The notes beneath the pieces are model-generated. The model saw nothing but the letters and a program-made list of their open reading frames with translations. It made no database searches and was not told where the DNA came from. This document shows positions 35,099 to 42,634 of a stretch of DNA of 64,000 nt, one piece after another. The DNA comes from Methanocrinis alkalitolerans. Its GTDB lineage: Archaea > Halobacteriota > Methanosarcinia > Methanotrichales > Methanotrichaceae. The DNA is taken from positions 5,093 to 69,092 of the forward strand of contig NZ_JARFPL010000013.1 of assembly GCF_029167205.1 (NCBI RefSeq), written 5' to 3'. Made by a program: the position numbers and the translations under genes. Every line of letters begins with the position of its first letter. Positions within the stretch are counted from its first letter, which is position 1.

Positions 35099-35254
35099 TC
35101 ACTCAGCAGCCTTTACGTTCCTCGACTGGCAGGAAGGACATCGGGGCTTTCTGCCCATGCCCTTGAACTTGTTTCCGCACTCCTGGCAGATGTAGCCCTT
35201 CGATGCCAGGGATTCAACGTCGCCGATCTCAGGTCCGCCTCCAACGGTACACAT
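35099..35254 (-). CDS. 51-aa zinc-ribbon protein
   Basis: A short gene read as MCTVGGGPEIGDVESLASKG then YICQECGNKFKGMGRKPRCP, SCQSRNVKAAE and stop. Two CxxC pairs 15 residues apart form a classic zinc ribbon (rubredoxin-like knuckles), often RNA- or protein-binding. The start is secure: GGAGGTGAT, a perfect anti-16S match, is 6 bases before ATG 35254. It is the first gene of the operon ending with DUF2117. Confidence 0.85.
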   Translation of the reverse strand: MCTVGGGPEIGDVESLASKGYICQECGNKFKGMGRKPRCPSCQSRNVKAAE

Positions 35255-35291
35255 GGGACTATCACCTCCTTATCTTTATATTCCCAACGGC

Positions 35292-35305
35292 TCTTATTTA
35301 AATGA
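35292..35305 (-). promoter_or_regulatory. TATA box for the zinc-ribbon operon
   Basis: On the minus strand CTCATTTAAATAAG lies about 45 bases before ATG 35254, with the transcript start expected near 35272. Confidence 0.5.
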
Positions 35306-35389
35306 GGTGGGCACAAGAAGGAAATCCATCATTGAAAGGGCTATATCCGCCGTTCTATCAGGGATGGTAGGGAGCAGTCACACGAAGAT

Positions 35390-35641
35390 ATGGTCAATAT
35401 GGGAAATATGGTCAATATGGGAAGGGTCGCCGCCCTCGTCTTCTGCTGCGTCCTCGCCCTCGCTGCGGCGGCGCTCTCAGCAAACATCGCCGACGAGGTC
35501 TTCGGGGAGTCGGGGATCTCCTATGAGGAGGGGCACCCCACCGCCAGCGGTGGGGTCCGGGGCTGGAACCCCCTGAAGTCCCTGGAGACGGGGTTTAAGA
35601 TAGCCTATCGTCACCTCGAAGGGGTGCTGAGCTTCCGATGA
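35390..35641 (+). CDS. Small secreted hypothetical protein
   Basis: An 83-residue reading frame with a clear signal peptide (VAALVFCCVLALAAAALSAN) and about 55 residues beyond it (EVFGESGISYEEGHPTASGG ... HLEGVLSFR). The start is uncertain: the ATG lies in a direct repeat (ATATGGTCAATATGGGAA twice), giving four in-frame ATGs. I recognise no family. It is just upstream of arsR but has no SD that decides its start. Confidence 0.5.
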   Translation: MVNMGNMVNMGRVAALVFCCVLALAAAALSANIADEVFGESGISYEEGHPTASGGVRGWNPLKSLETGFKIAYRHLEGVLSFR

Positions 35642-35734
35642 TCGACCGGCGGGATCTGGCCACCGGGATGAACGATCGCTCAACGGTCTATGCGCCATCC
35701 TCCAAGACGGATAACAAATCGTCTCATGGCGATA

Positions 35735-35746
35735 TGTATATATACA
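35735..35746 (+). promoter_or_regulatory. Palindromic TATA box / probable ArsR operator
   Basis: TGTATATATACA is a perfect 12-base palindrome and also the TATA box, about 33 bases before the arsR start at 35774. A dimeric ArsR repressor bound there would block TBP, giving autoregulation. Confidence 0.55.
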
Positions 35747-35773
35747 ACTTCTCCGACCCTCTCTTCTGATAGC

Positions 35774-36106
35774 ATGAGAAGATCTGCCACCGGTTGGCGT
35801 GCGAGGATCCTCTCCGCCCTCTCCGACCCCACCAGGCTCGAGATCGTGGAGTTTCTGGGAGGCGAGGAGCGGTGCGTCTGCGAGATCGTCCCCGCCTTTG
35901 GGCGGGCCCAGTCCACCATCTCAAAGCACCTTTCCATCCTCCATGAGGCGGGGGTCCTGGAGAGGCGGATCGACGGGAAGCGGACCCTTTATCGGATCAA
36001 AAGCCCCAGGCTCTTCGACCTGTTGAGAGTGGTGGACGCCATCGCCCTCGACGAGATAAACGAGCTGAAGAAGGCCGAAGAGGCGCTGACGAGCTCCGTC
36101 GGATGA
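35774..36106 (+). CDS. ArsR family transcriptional repressor with Cys-Val-Cys motif
   Basis: A 110-residue winged-helix protein: RILSALSDPTRLEIVEFLGG, then ERCVCEIVPAFGRAQSTISK with HLSILHEAGVLERRIDGKR, the ArsR recognition helix and wing. CVC stands at the same place as the ELCVCDL metal-binding motif of ArsR, so it could sense As(III)/Sb(III) or another thiophile; persulfide-sensing relatives also use Cys pairs. I start at ATG 35774, where homology begins; the open frame goes back to 35690. It heads the block of permease and thiol proteins. Confidence 0.88.
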   Translation: MRRSATGWRARILSALSDPTRLEIVEFLGGEERCVCEIVPAFGRAQSTISKHLSILHEAGVLERRIDGKRTLYRIKSPRLFDLLRVVDAIALDEINELKKAEEALTSSVG

Positions 36107-36183
36107 TCTGATGGCGGAAAGGACGGAAAGGTTTACGAAGATCGATAAATACCGGTCAGAAATGCAGCAGGAGAAGTGATCAG

Positions 36184-37263
36184 TTGAATCTGGAGATCGT
36201 CCTCCCCGCCCTGGCGGCGGGGTTTGAAGCCCTGATGGAGTACCTCTCGGCCCACGTCCTCACATGTCTCATCCCCGCCTTCTTCATCGCCGGGGCTATA
36301 GCAGCGCTCCTGCAGAGGGAGGCGGTGCTGAAGTACTTCGGAAGAGACGCCCCCAAGTGGCTCTGCTACTCCGTCGCCTCCACCTCCGGCACCATTCTTG
36401 CCGTCTGCAGCTGCACCATCCTCCCCATGTTCGCGGGGATCCACCGGCGTGGGGCCGGGATCGGTCCCGCCACGGCGTTCTTATTCGCCGGCCCCGCCAT
36501 CAACCTCCTCGCCGTCGTCCTGACGGCCCGGGTCCTGGGGCTGGAGCTGGGGGCTGCCCGTATAGCAGCCGCCGTATCCATGGCTGTCATCATAGGCCTG
36601 GTCATGGCCGCCGTCTTCGAGAGGGGCGAGAGGGTGGCGGAAAGGGCGGCGGCGCAGGCCTGCGCCATCCCCGAATCGGAGGGCGTGGATGAGAGGCCCG
36701 GCTACATCCCTCCCCTCTTCGTCGGAGTCCTCGTCGCCGTCCTCCTCGCCGCCACATCGGGGCTCGCCATCCTGCCCAAGGCCGTAATAGTCGGGATCCT
36801 GGTCCTCGCCTCGGCATGGCTGCTGATGAGATACTTCACCGATGGAGAGAAAGCTTCCTTCTTCGGGGAGACGTGGTGGCTCACCAAGAGGATCTTCCCC
36901 CTCCTCCTGGTGGGGACCTTCGTCGCCGGGATCATAGGCTACTACCTCCCCGTGGAACTGATAAGAATGGTCTTCGGCGAGAGCGACTTTGCCGCCTGCT
37001 TCGTCGCCTCGATGATAGGCGCCCTCCTCTACATGCCGACCCTCCTGGAGGTCCCCATCGTCGGGACGATGTTCGGCTACTCCACCGGGGCTATGGCCCC
37101 AGGCCCCGCCCTCGCCCTCCTCCTGGCAGGCCCCTCCATGAGCCTTCCGAATATGATCGTCATCTGGAGGATCATAGGATCGAAGAGGGCGGCCGTTTAC
37201 ATCACCCTCGTGGTCCTCCTCTCGACCCTGATGGGGATGATATACGGGATGGTGGCGTCATGA
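36184..37263 (+). CDS. Permease of the ArsP/DUF318 (UPF0718) family
   Basis: A 359-residue membrane protein with about nine hydrophobic segments in two halves. Hallmarks: CLIPAFFIAGAIAALLQREA, SGTILAVCSCTILPMFAGIH and GPATAFLFAGPAINLLAVVL in the first half, YMPTLLEVPIVGTMFGYSTG and APGPALALLLAGPSMSLPNM in the second. CSC in SCTILP is the conserved cysteine site of this family, which includes the organoarsenical exporter ArsP. Start TTG 36184 has GAAGTGATC before it. It follows arsR by 77 bases and overlaps the region of the next gene. Confidence 0.9.
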   Translation: MNLEIVLPALAAGFEALMEYLSAHVLTCLIPAFFIAGAIAALLQREAVLKYFGRDAPKWLCYSVASTSGTILAVCSCTILPMFAGIHRRGAGIGPATAFLFAGPAINLLAVVLTARVLGLELGAARIAAAVSMAVIIGLVMAAVFERGERVAERAAAQACAIPESEGVDERPGYIPPLFVGVLVAVLLAATSGLAILPKAVIVGILVLASAWLLMRYFTDGEKASFFGETWWLTKRIFPLLLVGTFVAGIIGYYLPVELIRMVFGESDFAACFVASMIGALLYMPTLLEVPIVGTMFGYSTGAMAPGPALALLLAGPSMSLPNMIVIWRIIGSKRAAVYITLVVLLSTLMGMIYGMVAS

Positions 37264-37322
37264 TTAAATTACATGAACTTTGCACAAAAAATAGTCAGAG
37301 AATACCGTCTGGAGTGGGAAAA

Positions 37323-37889
37323 ATGGAACGGAAAAGCTTTGGATCTGCAGGGCCGCTGTCAGCGGCACTCATCGTCTTGCTGGCAGGCATCGCGGCGGCG
37401 GAGACCTTCTCTCCGGCGCTGGTGGTGGACACGTACATGGACGCCTATGAAGACGACGAGACCTTCGCCGACGCGGAGACCCTCTGGGTTACCTCCGAAG
37501 ACGGCGATCCCGTCAGGATAGCCTTTCTCGTCTACAGCGAGATGGTGAAGCTCCCCATGGAGATAGAGTCCGGGGAGTTTCGGGCCCGCGTCACCGACGT
37601 CGAGAGGCCGGGAGAGGTGACCCTCTACTTCTATGATATGGCGGTCCTGGAGACGGAGACCTGGAGGGATATGCCCCGGTACGACGACGAGCCCCTCGCC
37701 ACCCTGGATATCCAGGAGACGGGATGGGCGACCTGGGACGCCACGGACCTCGTAAAGAAAGCGGCCGAAGAGTGCAGCGAGGGCTGCCCCTTTTCTGTGG
37801 TCCTGGTGGCTGAAGGCGACGCCTCCATCGGATTTGCCTCCATGGAGGGATCCGTTGACGAGACGGCGGTTATCGAGTACATCGCCTGA
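37323..37889 (+). CDS. Secreted DNRLRE-like (CBM96-type) domain protein
   Basis: A 188-residue protein with a signal peptide (GPLSAALIVLLAGIAAAETF) and one beta-sandwich domain. The pattern VVDTYMDAYEDDETFADAET, then VRIAFLVYSEMVKLPMEIES and WATWDATDLVKKAAEEC, resembles the DNRLRE/disaggregatase-related domain common in methanogen surface proteins, seen as a carbohydrate-binding module. Cysteines pair in EECSEGCPF. GGAG about 8 bases before ATG 37323 supports the start; an ATG at 37260 overlapping the permease stop is possible. It is part of the arsR-permease cluster. Confidence 0.68.
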   Translation: MERKSFGSAGPLSAALIVLLAGIAAAETFSPALVVDTYMDAYEDDETFADAETLWVTSEDGDPVRIAFLVYSEMVKLPMEIESGEFRARVTDVERPGEVTLYFYDMAVLETETWRDMPRYDDEPLATLDIQETGWATWDATDLVKKAAEECSEGCPFSVVLVAEGDASIGFASMEGSVDETAVIEYIA

Positions 37890-38001
37890 GGACGGCATTG
37901 CCCAGAGGAAGCTCGAATAGTCAAGATGGTACGGCGATGGCGGGATCATAACCCTCCCTTTATCCCCCCGCCATCTCTAATTTTATCGGCAACGGCAGGT
38001 T

Positions 38002-39102
38002 ATGATGTATAAAACGAACCCCCAAAGGCGGCGATATGGTCTCCTCCTCGCCCTGATCTTATCCCTCATCTTGATGACGGCGAGCTTTGCCGCTGCCACC
38101 ACCGAGATCGTCATCATAACATCGCCGGGGTGCACCAAGTGCGCCGCCGCAGATAGGGTCGTCAAGAGCGTCGCATCAGATTACGACGGATTCAACATCA
38201 GAGAGGAGATCTTCTACAGCGAAGAGGGGCGCCGGATCATAAGGGAGACGAACGCCAAGGATATGCCCTCGATCATCATCGACGGGACCGTCATCGGCTA
38301 CCGAGACTACGACGGCGACGAGAAGAAGCTCGAAGGGATGATCAGGGCCGCTCTGGAGGGGAGGGTGGCTCTCCTCCCAGCCGCCAGCGATGGGGATCAC
38401 GAGATTATCTTCCTCGACGGCGTCTCGGTCTCGTCGGCGGCGGCGGTCCTGGCGGCGGGGCTCATCGCCGGCTTCAACCCCTGTCTTTTGGCGGTCCTGG
38501 TATTTCTGGCCAGCATGACCCTCTCGCGATCCGGAAGGAAACGGGATCTGGCGGTGATGGTGGGGTTCTTCTGCCTGGGGATCTTCGTCATGTACTACCT
38601 CTTCGGCCTGGGGCTATTCAGGCTCTTCTCGATCCCCAGCTTCGAGGCGAGCTTCCGACTTGCTTTGACCATCATACTCCTGGTCCTGGGAGCCACCCAG
38701 ATCGAGGACGCGAGGAGGCTTCACCGGGGTGGTATCTCCCTCTTCAAGGCGGAGTGGGCGCTGGGGTACTTCAAAAAGTCCCTGGAGAGCTACAGCATCT
38801 TCTCCTACTTCCTCATAGGTGCCCTCTTCTCCCTCGTCAAGGCTCCCTGCGTCGGAGCGGTCTACATCGCCATCATTGGGATCATCCAGTCCCAGGGTTA
38901 CGCGTCCTCGGGTACGGTATACCTCCTCTTCTACAACCTGGGGGTCGTCCTCCCGGTCCTTATCCTCGGGATGGTGATAGCCCTGGGGATGTCCCCCGAC
39001 CAGGTCGACAGGTTCAGGCACGACCACAGGGTGGCCATCCGGCTCGTCACCGGCCTCACCCTGGCGGGGCTCGCCCCCCTGATATGGTGGCAGATACTGT
39101 GA
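38002..39102 (+). CDS. Thioredoxin-like domain fused to CcdA/DsbD-type membrane protein
   Basis: A 366-residue protein. After an N-terminal membrane segment, residues about 35-120 form a glutaredoxin/thioredoxin-like domain with the redox pair SPGCTKCAAADRV and MPSIIIDGTVIGY (cis-Pro). Then six or so hydrophobic segments of a CcdA/DsbD-beta domain carry the two conserved cysteines, in GFNPCLLAVLVFL and KAPCVGAVYIAI. This fold moves electrons from cytoplasmic thioredoxin across the membrane; here the periplasmic-side acceptor is part of the same chain. The next gene, an anchored rhodanese, is a natural candidate client. Confidence 0.9.
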   Translation: MMYKTNPQRRRYGLLLALILSLILMTASFAAATTEIVIITSPGCTKCAAADRVVKSVASDYDGFNIREEIFYSEEGRRIIRETNAKDMPSIIIDGTVIGYRDYDGDEKKLEGMIRAALEGRVALLPAASDGDHEIIFLDGVSVSSAAAVLAAGLIAGFNPCLLAVLVFLASMTLSRSGRKRDLAVMVGFFCLGIFVMYYLFGLGLFRLFSIPSFEASFRLALTIILLVLGATQIEDARRLHRGGISLFKAEWALGYFKKSLESYSIFSYFLIGALFSLVKAPCVGAVYIAIIGIIQSQGYASSGTVYLLFYNLGVVLPVLILGMVIALGMSPDQVDRFRHDHRVAIRLVTGLTLAGLAPLIWWQIL

Positions 39103-39171
39103 TTTTCTGATCAGATGGGATTGATATCTCTTAACCAGAACTGTTATGTTTCGAAAACAAGGTGTTATGAT

Positions 39172-40869
39172 ATGAAAGATGACGGCAAAAAGATCACTAG
39201 AGAGGCTTATCCGTCGGACCCATTCATGGGGGGGCCAGCTGAAAGGGCGAAGCCTTTGAAGACGACTTTCGGGCAGATCCCCGGCCTGAAGCAGATAAGG
39301 GGTTTCAGGGGGTTGTCGGCCCTCATCATAGTTCTTTTGGCTCTGGGCGGCTTCTTTCCACTCCTGGCCATCGGCGGCGCGGCGGATTGCGACTTCTGCA
39401 TCGACTACTCCAAGGACTACGACTCTCAGGTTGTCTCCATCAGGGGATCGTCCGGCCCCACCGGGCTGGCTCAGCCCACCGGATCCAACAATCCGGCATG
39501 GAACAACCCAGCATCGAACAATCCGGCATCGAACGACCCTGCATCGAACAACCCAGCATCGAACAACCCAGCATCGAACAATCCGGCATCGAACGACCCT
39601 GCATCAAATAACCCTGCATCAAACGGCCCGGCGATCAATCCCGCCTCCGCAAATCCAGATAGGGACGGGATCGGCGTCTTTCTCCTCCCCATATCCGCGG
39701 TCTTGGAGGACAACCTGATCCTGGACATCAGCCCCGACGCCGACGAGTACATCGAGGGGGCGATAAGCGTCAACTACGAGGAGTTCATCACGAAAGACGG
39801 ACGGATCAGGCCAGTATCGGAGATATCCGGGATCCTGGGGAGAGCTGGGATATCCTGGGATGACTCGGTGGTCATATACGGCGAGTGCCTCCCCTGCGGG
39901 ACCGGCCCCGTCCCGGCGACCTTCACATACTGGCTCTTCAAGTACCTCGGCCACGACCAGGTGAGGATCCTCGACGGCGACGTCGAGGACTGGAAGGCCG
40001 CAGGCCTTTCTGTCGCCGACTATCCGGCGACGAGGCCGGCGACGGTCTACGCCCCCCAGGTCAAGGCCGACCTTTACGCCAACTACAATTACGTCAAGAG
40101 CGGGATCTACCAGATCGTCGACGCCCGATCCGCCGAGGCGGCGGCCCCCGCATCGATACCCGGGGCCGTCAACATACCCCTCGACTCGGTCCTCGACGGC
40201 GACGATATCAAGAGCCCTGAGGAGCTGAAGGAGATCTTCCGGGATCTGCGGACTAATCGTCCTGTAGCGGTCTATACCAACACCGGGATCCAGGCGGCCG
40301 TCACCTGGTTTGCCCTGGAGATGACCGGATACGACGCCGTCCTCTACTCCTGGAGGGACTGGCTGGAGAGCCACCCCGCCCTGGAGGTGGAGCTAATCGA
40401 GGCTACGGCGGAGCCAAACCCCGTCAGGGCGAGCGAAGCGGTCTGGCTAGCAGCCGCATTCTCCGATCCTGAGGCTGCGGCCGCCCGCCCCGTCCAGCTC
40501 GGCCGGACGGCTTCCGTATCCTGCGTTCCTTGCGGCTTTGGGTCGCCCCAGTCCTTCGCCAACCTCGACTCCGCCGGCGGGACAGTCCGCATAGGAGGAC
40601 CCTCCAGCGGCGCCTCCTCCGGCCTGCCTTCCGCAGGCGGGGCAGCAGCGGCAAAGAACCCTCTGAAGGTCACCGCCATGATCGTCGAGGCCGACGGAGA
40701 GGAGGTGGGGAGGGCGGAACTCCTTGCCGGGTCCGATGAAAATTACGTCGGGATCTGGAGCTCGGAGGGGCTGGAGCCGGGGGTCTATGGTCTTAACATC
40801 CTCGCCGAGCGGTCCGGCTCCACCAGGTTCTTCAGAAACGTTCTGGCGATCGAGGTCTTGGGGGAATAA
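39172..40869 (+). CDS. Exported double-rhodanese protein with NNPAS repeat
   Basis: About 565 residues from ATG 39172 (AAGGTG before it; ATG 39115 also possible). A long N-terminal charged part is followed by one hydrophobic segment (LSALIIVLLALGGFFPLLA), then ADCDFCIDYSKDY. A low-complexity stalk of ten NNPAS/NDPAS pentapeptides follows. Two rhodanese-like domains come next: the first with VVIYGECLPCGTGP, where one Cys is in place of the active loop; the second with YQIVDARSAEAAAPASIPGA and VAVYTNTGIQAA, which lacks the Cys. A C-terminal beta-rich region (CVPCGFG, and a FixG/Ig-like ending) completes it. Likely a sulfur carrier or sensor outside the membrane. Confidence 0.8.
   Translation: MKDDGKKITREAYPSDPFMGGPAERAKPLKTTFGQIPGLKQIRGFRGLSALIIVLLALGGFFPLLAIGGAADCDFCIDYSKDYDSQVVSIRGSSGPTGLAQPTGSNNPAWNNPASNNPASNDPASNNPASNNPASNNPASNDPASNNPASNGPAINPASANPDRDGIGVFLLPISAVLEDNLILDISPDADEYIEGAISVNYEEFITKDGRIRPVSEISGILGRAGISWDDSVVIYGECLPCGTGPVPATFTYWLFKYLGHDQVRILDGDVEDWKAAGLSVADYPATRPATVYAPQVKADLYANYNYVKSGIYQIVDARSAEAAAPASIPGAVNIPLDSVLDGDDIKSPEELKEIFRDLRTNRPVAVYTNTGIQAAVTWFALEMTGYDAVLYSWRDWLESHPALEVELIEATAEPNPVRASEAVWLAAAFSDPEAAAARPVQLGRTASVSCVPCGFGSPQSFANLDSAGGTVRIGGPSSGASSGLPSAGGAAAAKNPLKVTAMIVEADGEEVGRAELLAGSDENYVGIWSSEGLEPGVYGLNILAERSGSTRFFRNVLAIEVLGE
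39487..39636 (+). repeat. 15-bp in-frame minisatellite, ten units
   Basis: Units read GCATCGAACAAYCCR or close variants and encode NNPAW, NNPAS (six), NDPAS (two) and NGPAI. It lies wholly inside the rhodanese gene and makes a flexible stalk between the membrane anchor and the enzyme domains. Such repeats vary in copy number by slippage. Confidence 0.9.
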
Positions 40870-40925
40870 ATACGATCAGGTACATGGGCTCACTCGAGAG
40901 CTCTGAGTTTGAGAGGTGAGAAGAG

Positions 40926-41162
40926 ATGGTGAAGATAGAGGTTCTGGGAACCGGATGCGCCAAGTGCAAGTCTCTTGCAAAGAACGTCGAGAAGGCGGTG
41001 GCTGAGTCCGGGGTCGAGGCGGAGGTCGTGAAGGTCGAGAGCCTCAGCGAGATCATGAACCGAGGGGTCATGATGACCCCCGCCCTCTTCATCGACGGCG
41101 AGGCCGTCGTCGTGGGGAGGGCGCCGTCGGTGGCGGAGATAAAGGGGATGCTGAAGAGGTGA
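40926..41162 (+). CDS. Small thioredoxin-like protein (CxxC)
   Basis: A 78-residue protein with the single-domain thioredoxin/glutaredoxin fold: VLGTGCAKCKSLAKNVEKAV with the CAKC redox pair at residues 11-14, and MMTPALFIDGEAVVVGR with the cis-Pro. It belongs to the small-thioredoxin family (redox-active disulfide protein 2 type) often next to ArsP permeases. GAGGTGAG precedes ATG 40926. The next gene starts 6 bases after its stop. Confidence 0.92.
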   Translation: MVKIEVLGTGCAKCKSLAKNVEKAVAESGVEAEVVKVESLSEIMNRGVMMTPALFIDGEAVVVGRAPSVAEIKGMLKR

Positions 41163-41168
41163 GAGTTC

Positions 41169-41564
41169 ATGCTTGAGAGAGGGGATGAAAGAAAGGAGGT
41201 GGGGTGCCTCTGCGCCTCCGGAGACCTCCTATTTTTGGCCTGCGCGGGGGGCTCGAACGTCGGCCAGATATCAAACCAGGCGGCGGTGGAGCTGGCAAAG
41301 GAAGGGAGGGGGAAGCTCTTCTGCCTCGCCGGGATCGGCGCCCACCTGGACACCATGATCGTTGCGGCGAGGGAGAGAAACCTCGTGGCGATAGACGGCT
41401 GCCCCGTCCAGTGCGCCAAGAAGATCCTCGATCACGCGTCCCTTCCTGCAGCCCTCGCGGTGGTGGTCACCGACCTCGGGATAGAGAAGTCGCCTAAGCT
41501 CGAGGTCGATCCCGCCGACTGCGAGAAGGTGGTGGAGAAGATCAAAGAGGGGCTGAAGGCTTAG
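41169..41564 (+). CDS. DGC-domain putative zinc-binding protein
   Basis: A 131-residue protein of the DGC family, named for DGC in IDGCPVQCAKKIL. Its conserved cysteines lie in GCLCASGD (family CxC/G start), FLACAGGSNVGQISNQAAVE, FCLAGIGAHLDT and GCPVQC. The family is thought to bind zinc or handle thiol-bound metal. It ends the block of thiol and metal genes (arsR to here, 35.8-41.6 kb), 6 bases after the mini-thioredoxin. Confidence 0.9.
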   Translation: MLERGDERKEVGCLCASGDLLFLACAGGSNVGQISNQAAVELAKEGRGKLFCLAGIGAHLDTMIVAARERNLVAIDGCPVQCAKKILDHASLPAALAVVVTDLGIEKSPKLEVDPADCEKVVEKIKEGLKA

Positions 41565-41616
41565 CTCTTCTGCAGAACGGGGTTTATAAAAAATTTTTAA
41601 AGAGGGCCGGTTAATC

Positions 41617-41892
41617 TCAACCGAAGACCTCTTTCACCACCTCGGTCAGTATCGGGCCCCCCTCATCGACGACCTTCGCCTCGTAAAGCCAGCCTTTCCG
41701 CTCTGGGAGGGTGCCCGTCACCAGAAGGGCTTTGCCCTCATGCTCCTCCAGGCTTATCTCGTGGGAGGCGGTCAGCTCTTCAGCTATCGATGCAGGCTTT
41801 TCGATGCGGGTTAACCTCACTGTACAGCACTGAGGGCGAGGCATCAATATCGAGAACCTTCCGTCCTTCGCTATTCCCAGAAACTTGTCCAT
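41617..41892 (-). CDS. Small hypothetical protein
   Basis: About 91 residues; GGAGGATC 6 bases before ATG 41892 decides this start over one 21 bases upstream. The protein is soluble, with MPRPQCCTVRLTRIEKPASI and EISLEEHEGKALLVTGTLPE then GWLYEAKVVDEGGPILTEVV, a pattern like a single OB-type barrel. I cannot name the family. It is convergent to the DGC gene. Confidence 0.6.
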   Translation of the reverse strand: MDKFLGIAKDGRFSILMPRPQCCTVRLTRIEKPASIAEELTASHEISLEEHEGKALLVTGTLPERKGWLYEAKVVDEGGPILTEVVKEVFG

Positions 41893-42024
41893 ATTCTGAT
41901 CCTCCTCTGCCATTGAACGATATCAGGTTGATGCTATTTTTGATAATTATAAGTTAAATATCTTTTGCATTATCAGAGCGGTTTTTCAGATATCTCAAGC
42001 TCGCAGCCCAATAAGCCTTCTATA

Positions 42025-42178
42025 GGTAGAGAAAACCCCGGTCTTTAGGCCGGGGATGAATCGTACCCTGCCTTAAGCTATGAATCTTTAAATATCATAA
42101 CAGCATAAGTGAGTGTAATGCTTAAGGCCTTCAAATATAGGATCTATCCGACAAAAACACAGCGTTCTAAGATGGAAC
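42025..42178 (+). mobile_element. 5' fragment of a second IS200/IS605 tnpB element
   Basis: 154 bases align without gaps to 29825-29978 with seven mismatches (about 95% identity). They include the left-end hairpin and the first codons of tnpB (MLKAFKYRIYPTKTQRSKME). Sequence identity stops at GATGGAAC, where an inverted-repeat element begins. Confidence 0.9.
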
Positions 42179-42461
42179 CGGCATTCCGCAGTAAGGCTAT
42201 GCAAAATTAAGAATTTATTGCTTGCCAAAATGTGCATAAATTCAAACGTTTAACTTAAATTTTGTTTAAAATAATTTTACTAGAATTTGTCAACACGATA
42301 TTAACAATTCAGTATATTATAAAAATTTAATAATTATATTCTTAGTCTTTATGAAGCTGGCCTTATTTGATCTCTATACAGAGTCGATTGATATCTATTC
42401 TCAAAAAATCGATAGCAGGAAAATTAATGAGCGTTCAAACCGTTAATGCGAAATGCCGGTT
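42176..42461. mobile_element. 286-bp AT-rich element with terminal inverted repeats (MITE-like)
   Basis: Left end AACCGGCATTCCGCAGTAA (42176-42194) and the reverse complement of 42443-42461 (AACCGGCATTTCGCATTAA) agree at 17 of 19 positions. The inside is far more AT-rich than the chromosome and holds no long gene. The left end sits exactly where the tnpB copy breaks off; the right flank is unrelated to tnpB, so a deletion followed or accompanied insertion. No clear target duplication. The rest of 42462-42634 shows no gene. Confidence 0.65.
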
Positions 42462-42634
42462 TAAAGATTCTTCCTTAGAAAGAGCATTCAGGGGATGGCT
42501 TTCTCCATCCAGAGATCGCTGGCTTACCCTCGTCCCCGGACCTCCGACAGTCTCAAGGCTGCAGGGCAATCTCTAAATCCAAACCGGCCCCCACTGATAT
42601 CAGATCCGTTTTGATTAATAGAGGGTGCTTTTCG

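Noticed and set aside
39487..39636. CRISPR array
   Set aside because: Units are 15 bases with no spacers and stay in the reading frame of a protein.
42195..42442. A gene inside the AT-rich inverted-repeat element
   Set aside because: Only a 31-codon frame (MKLALFDLYTESIDIYSQKI onward) without support; too short to call.
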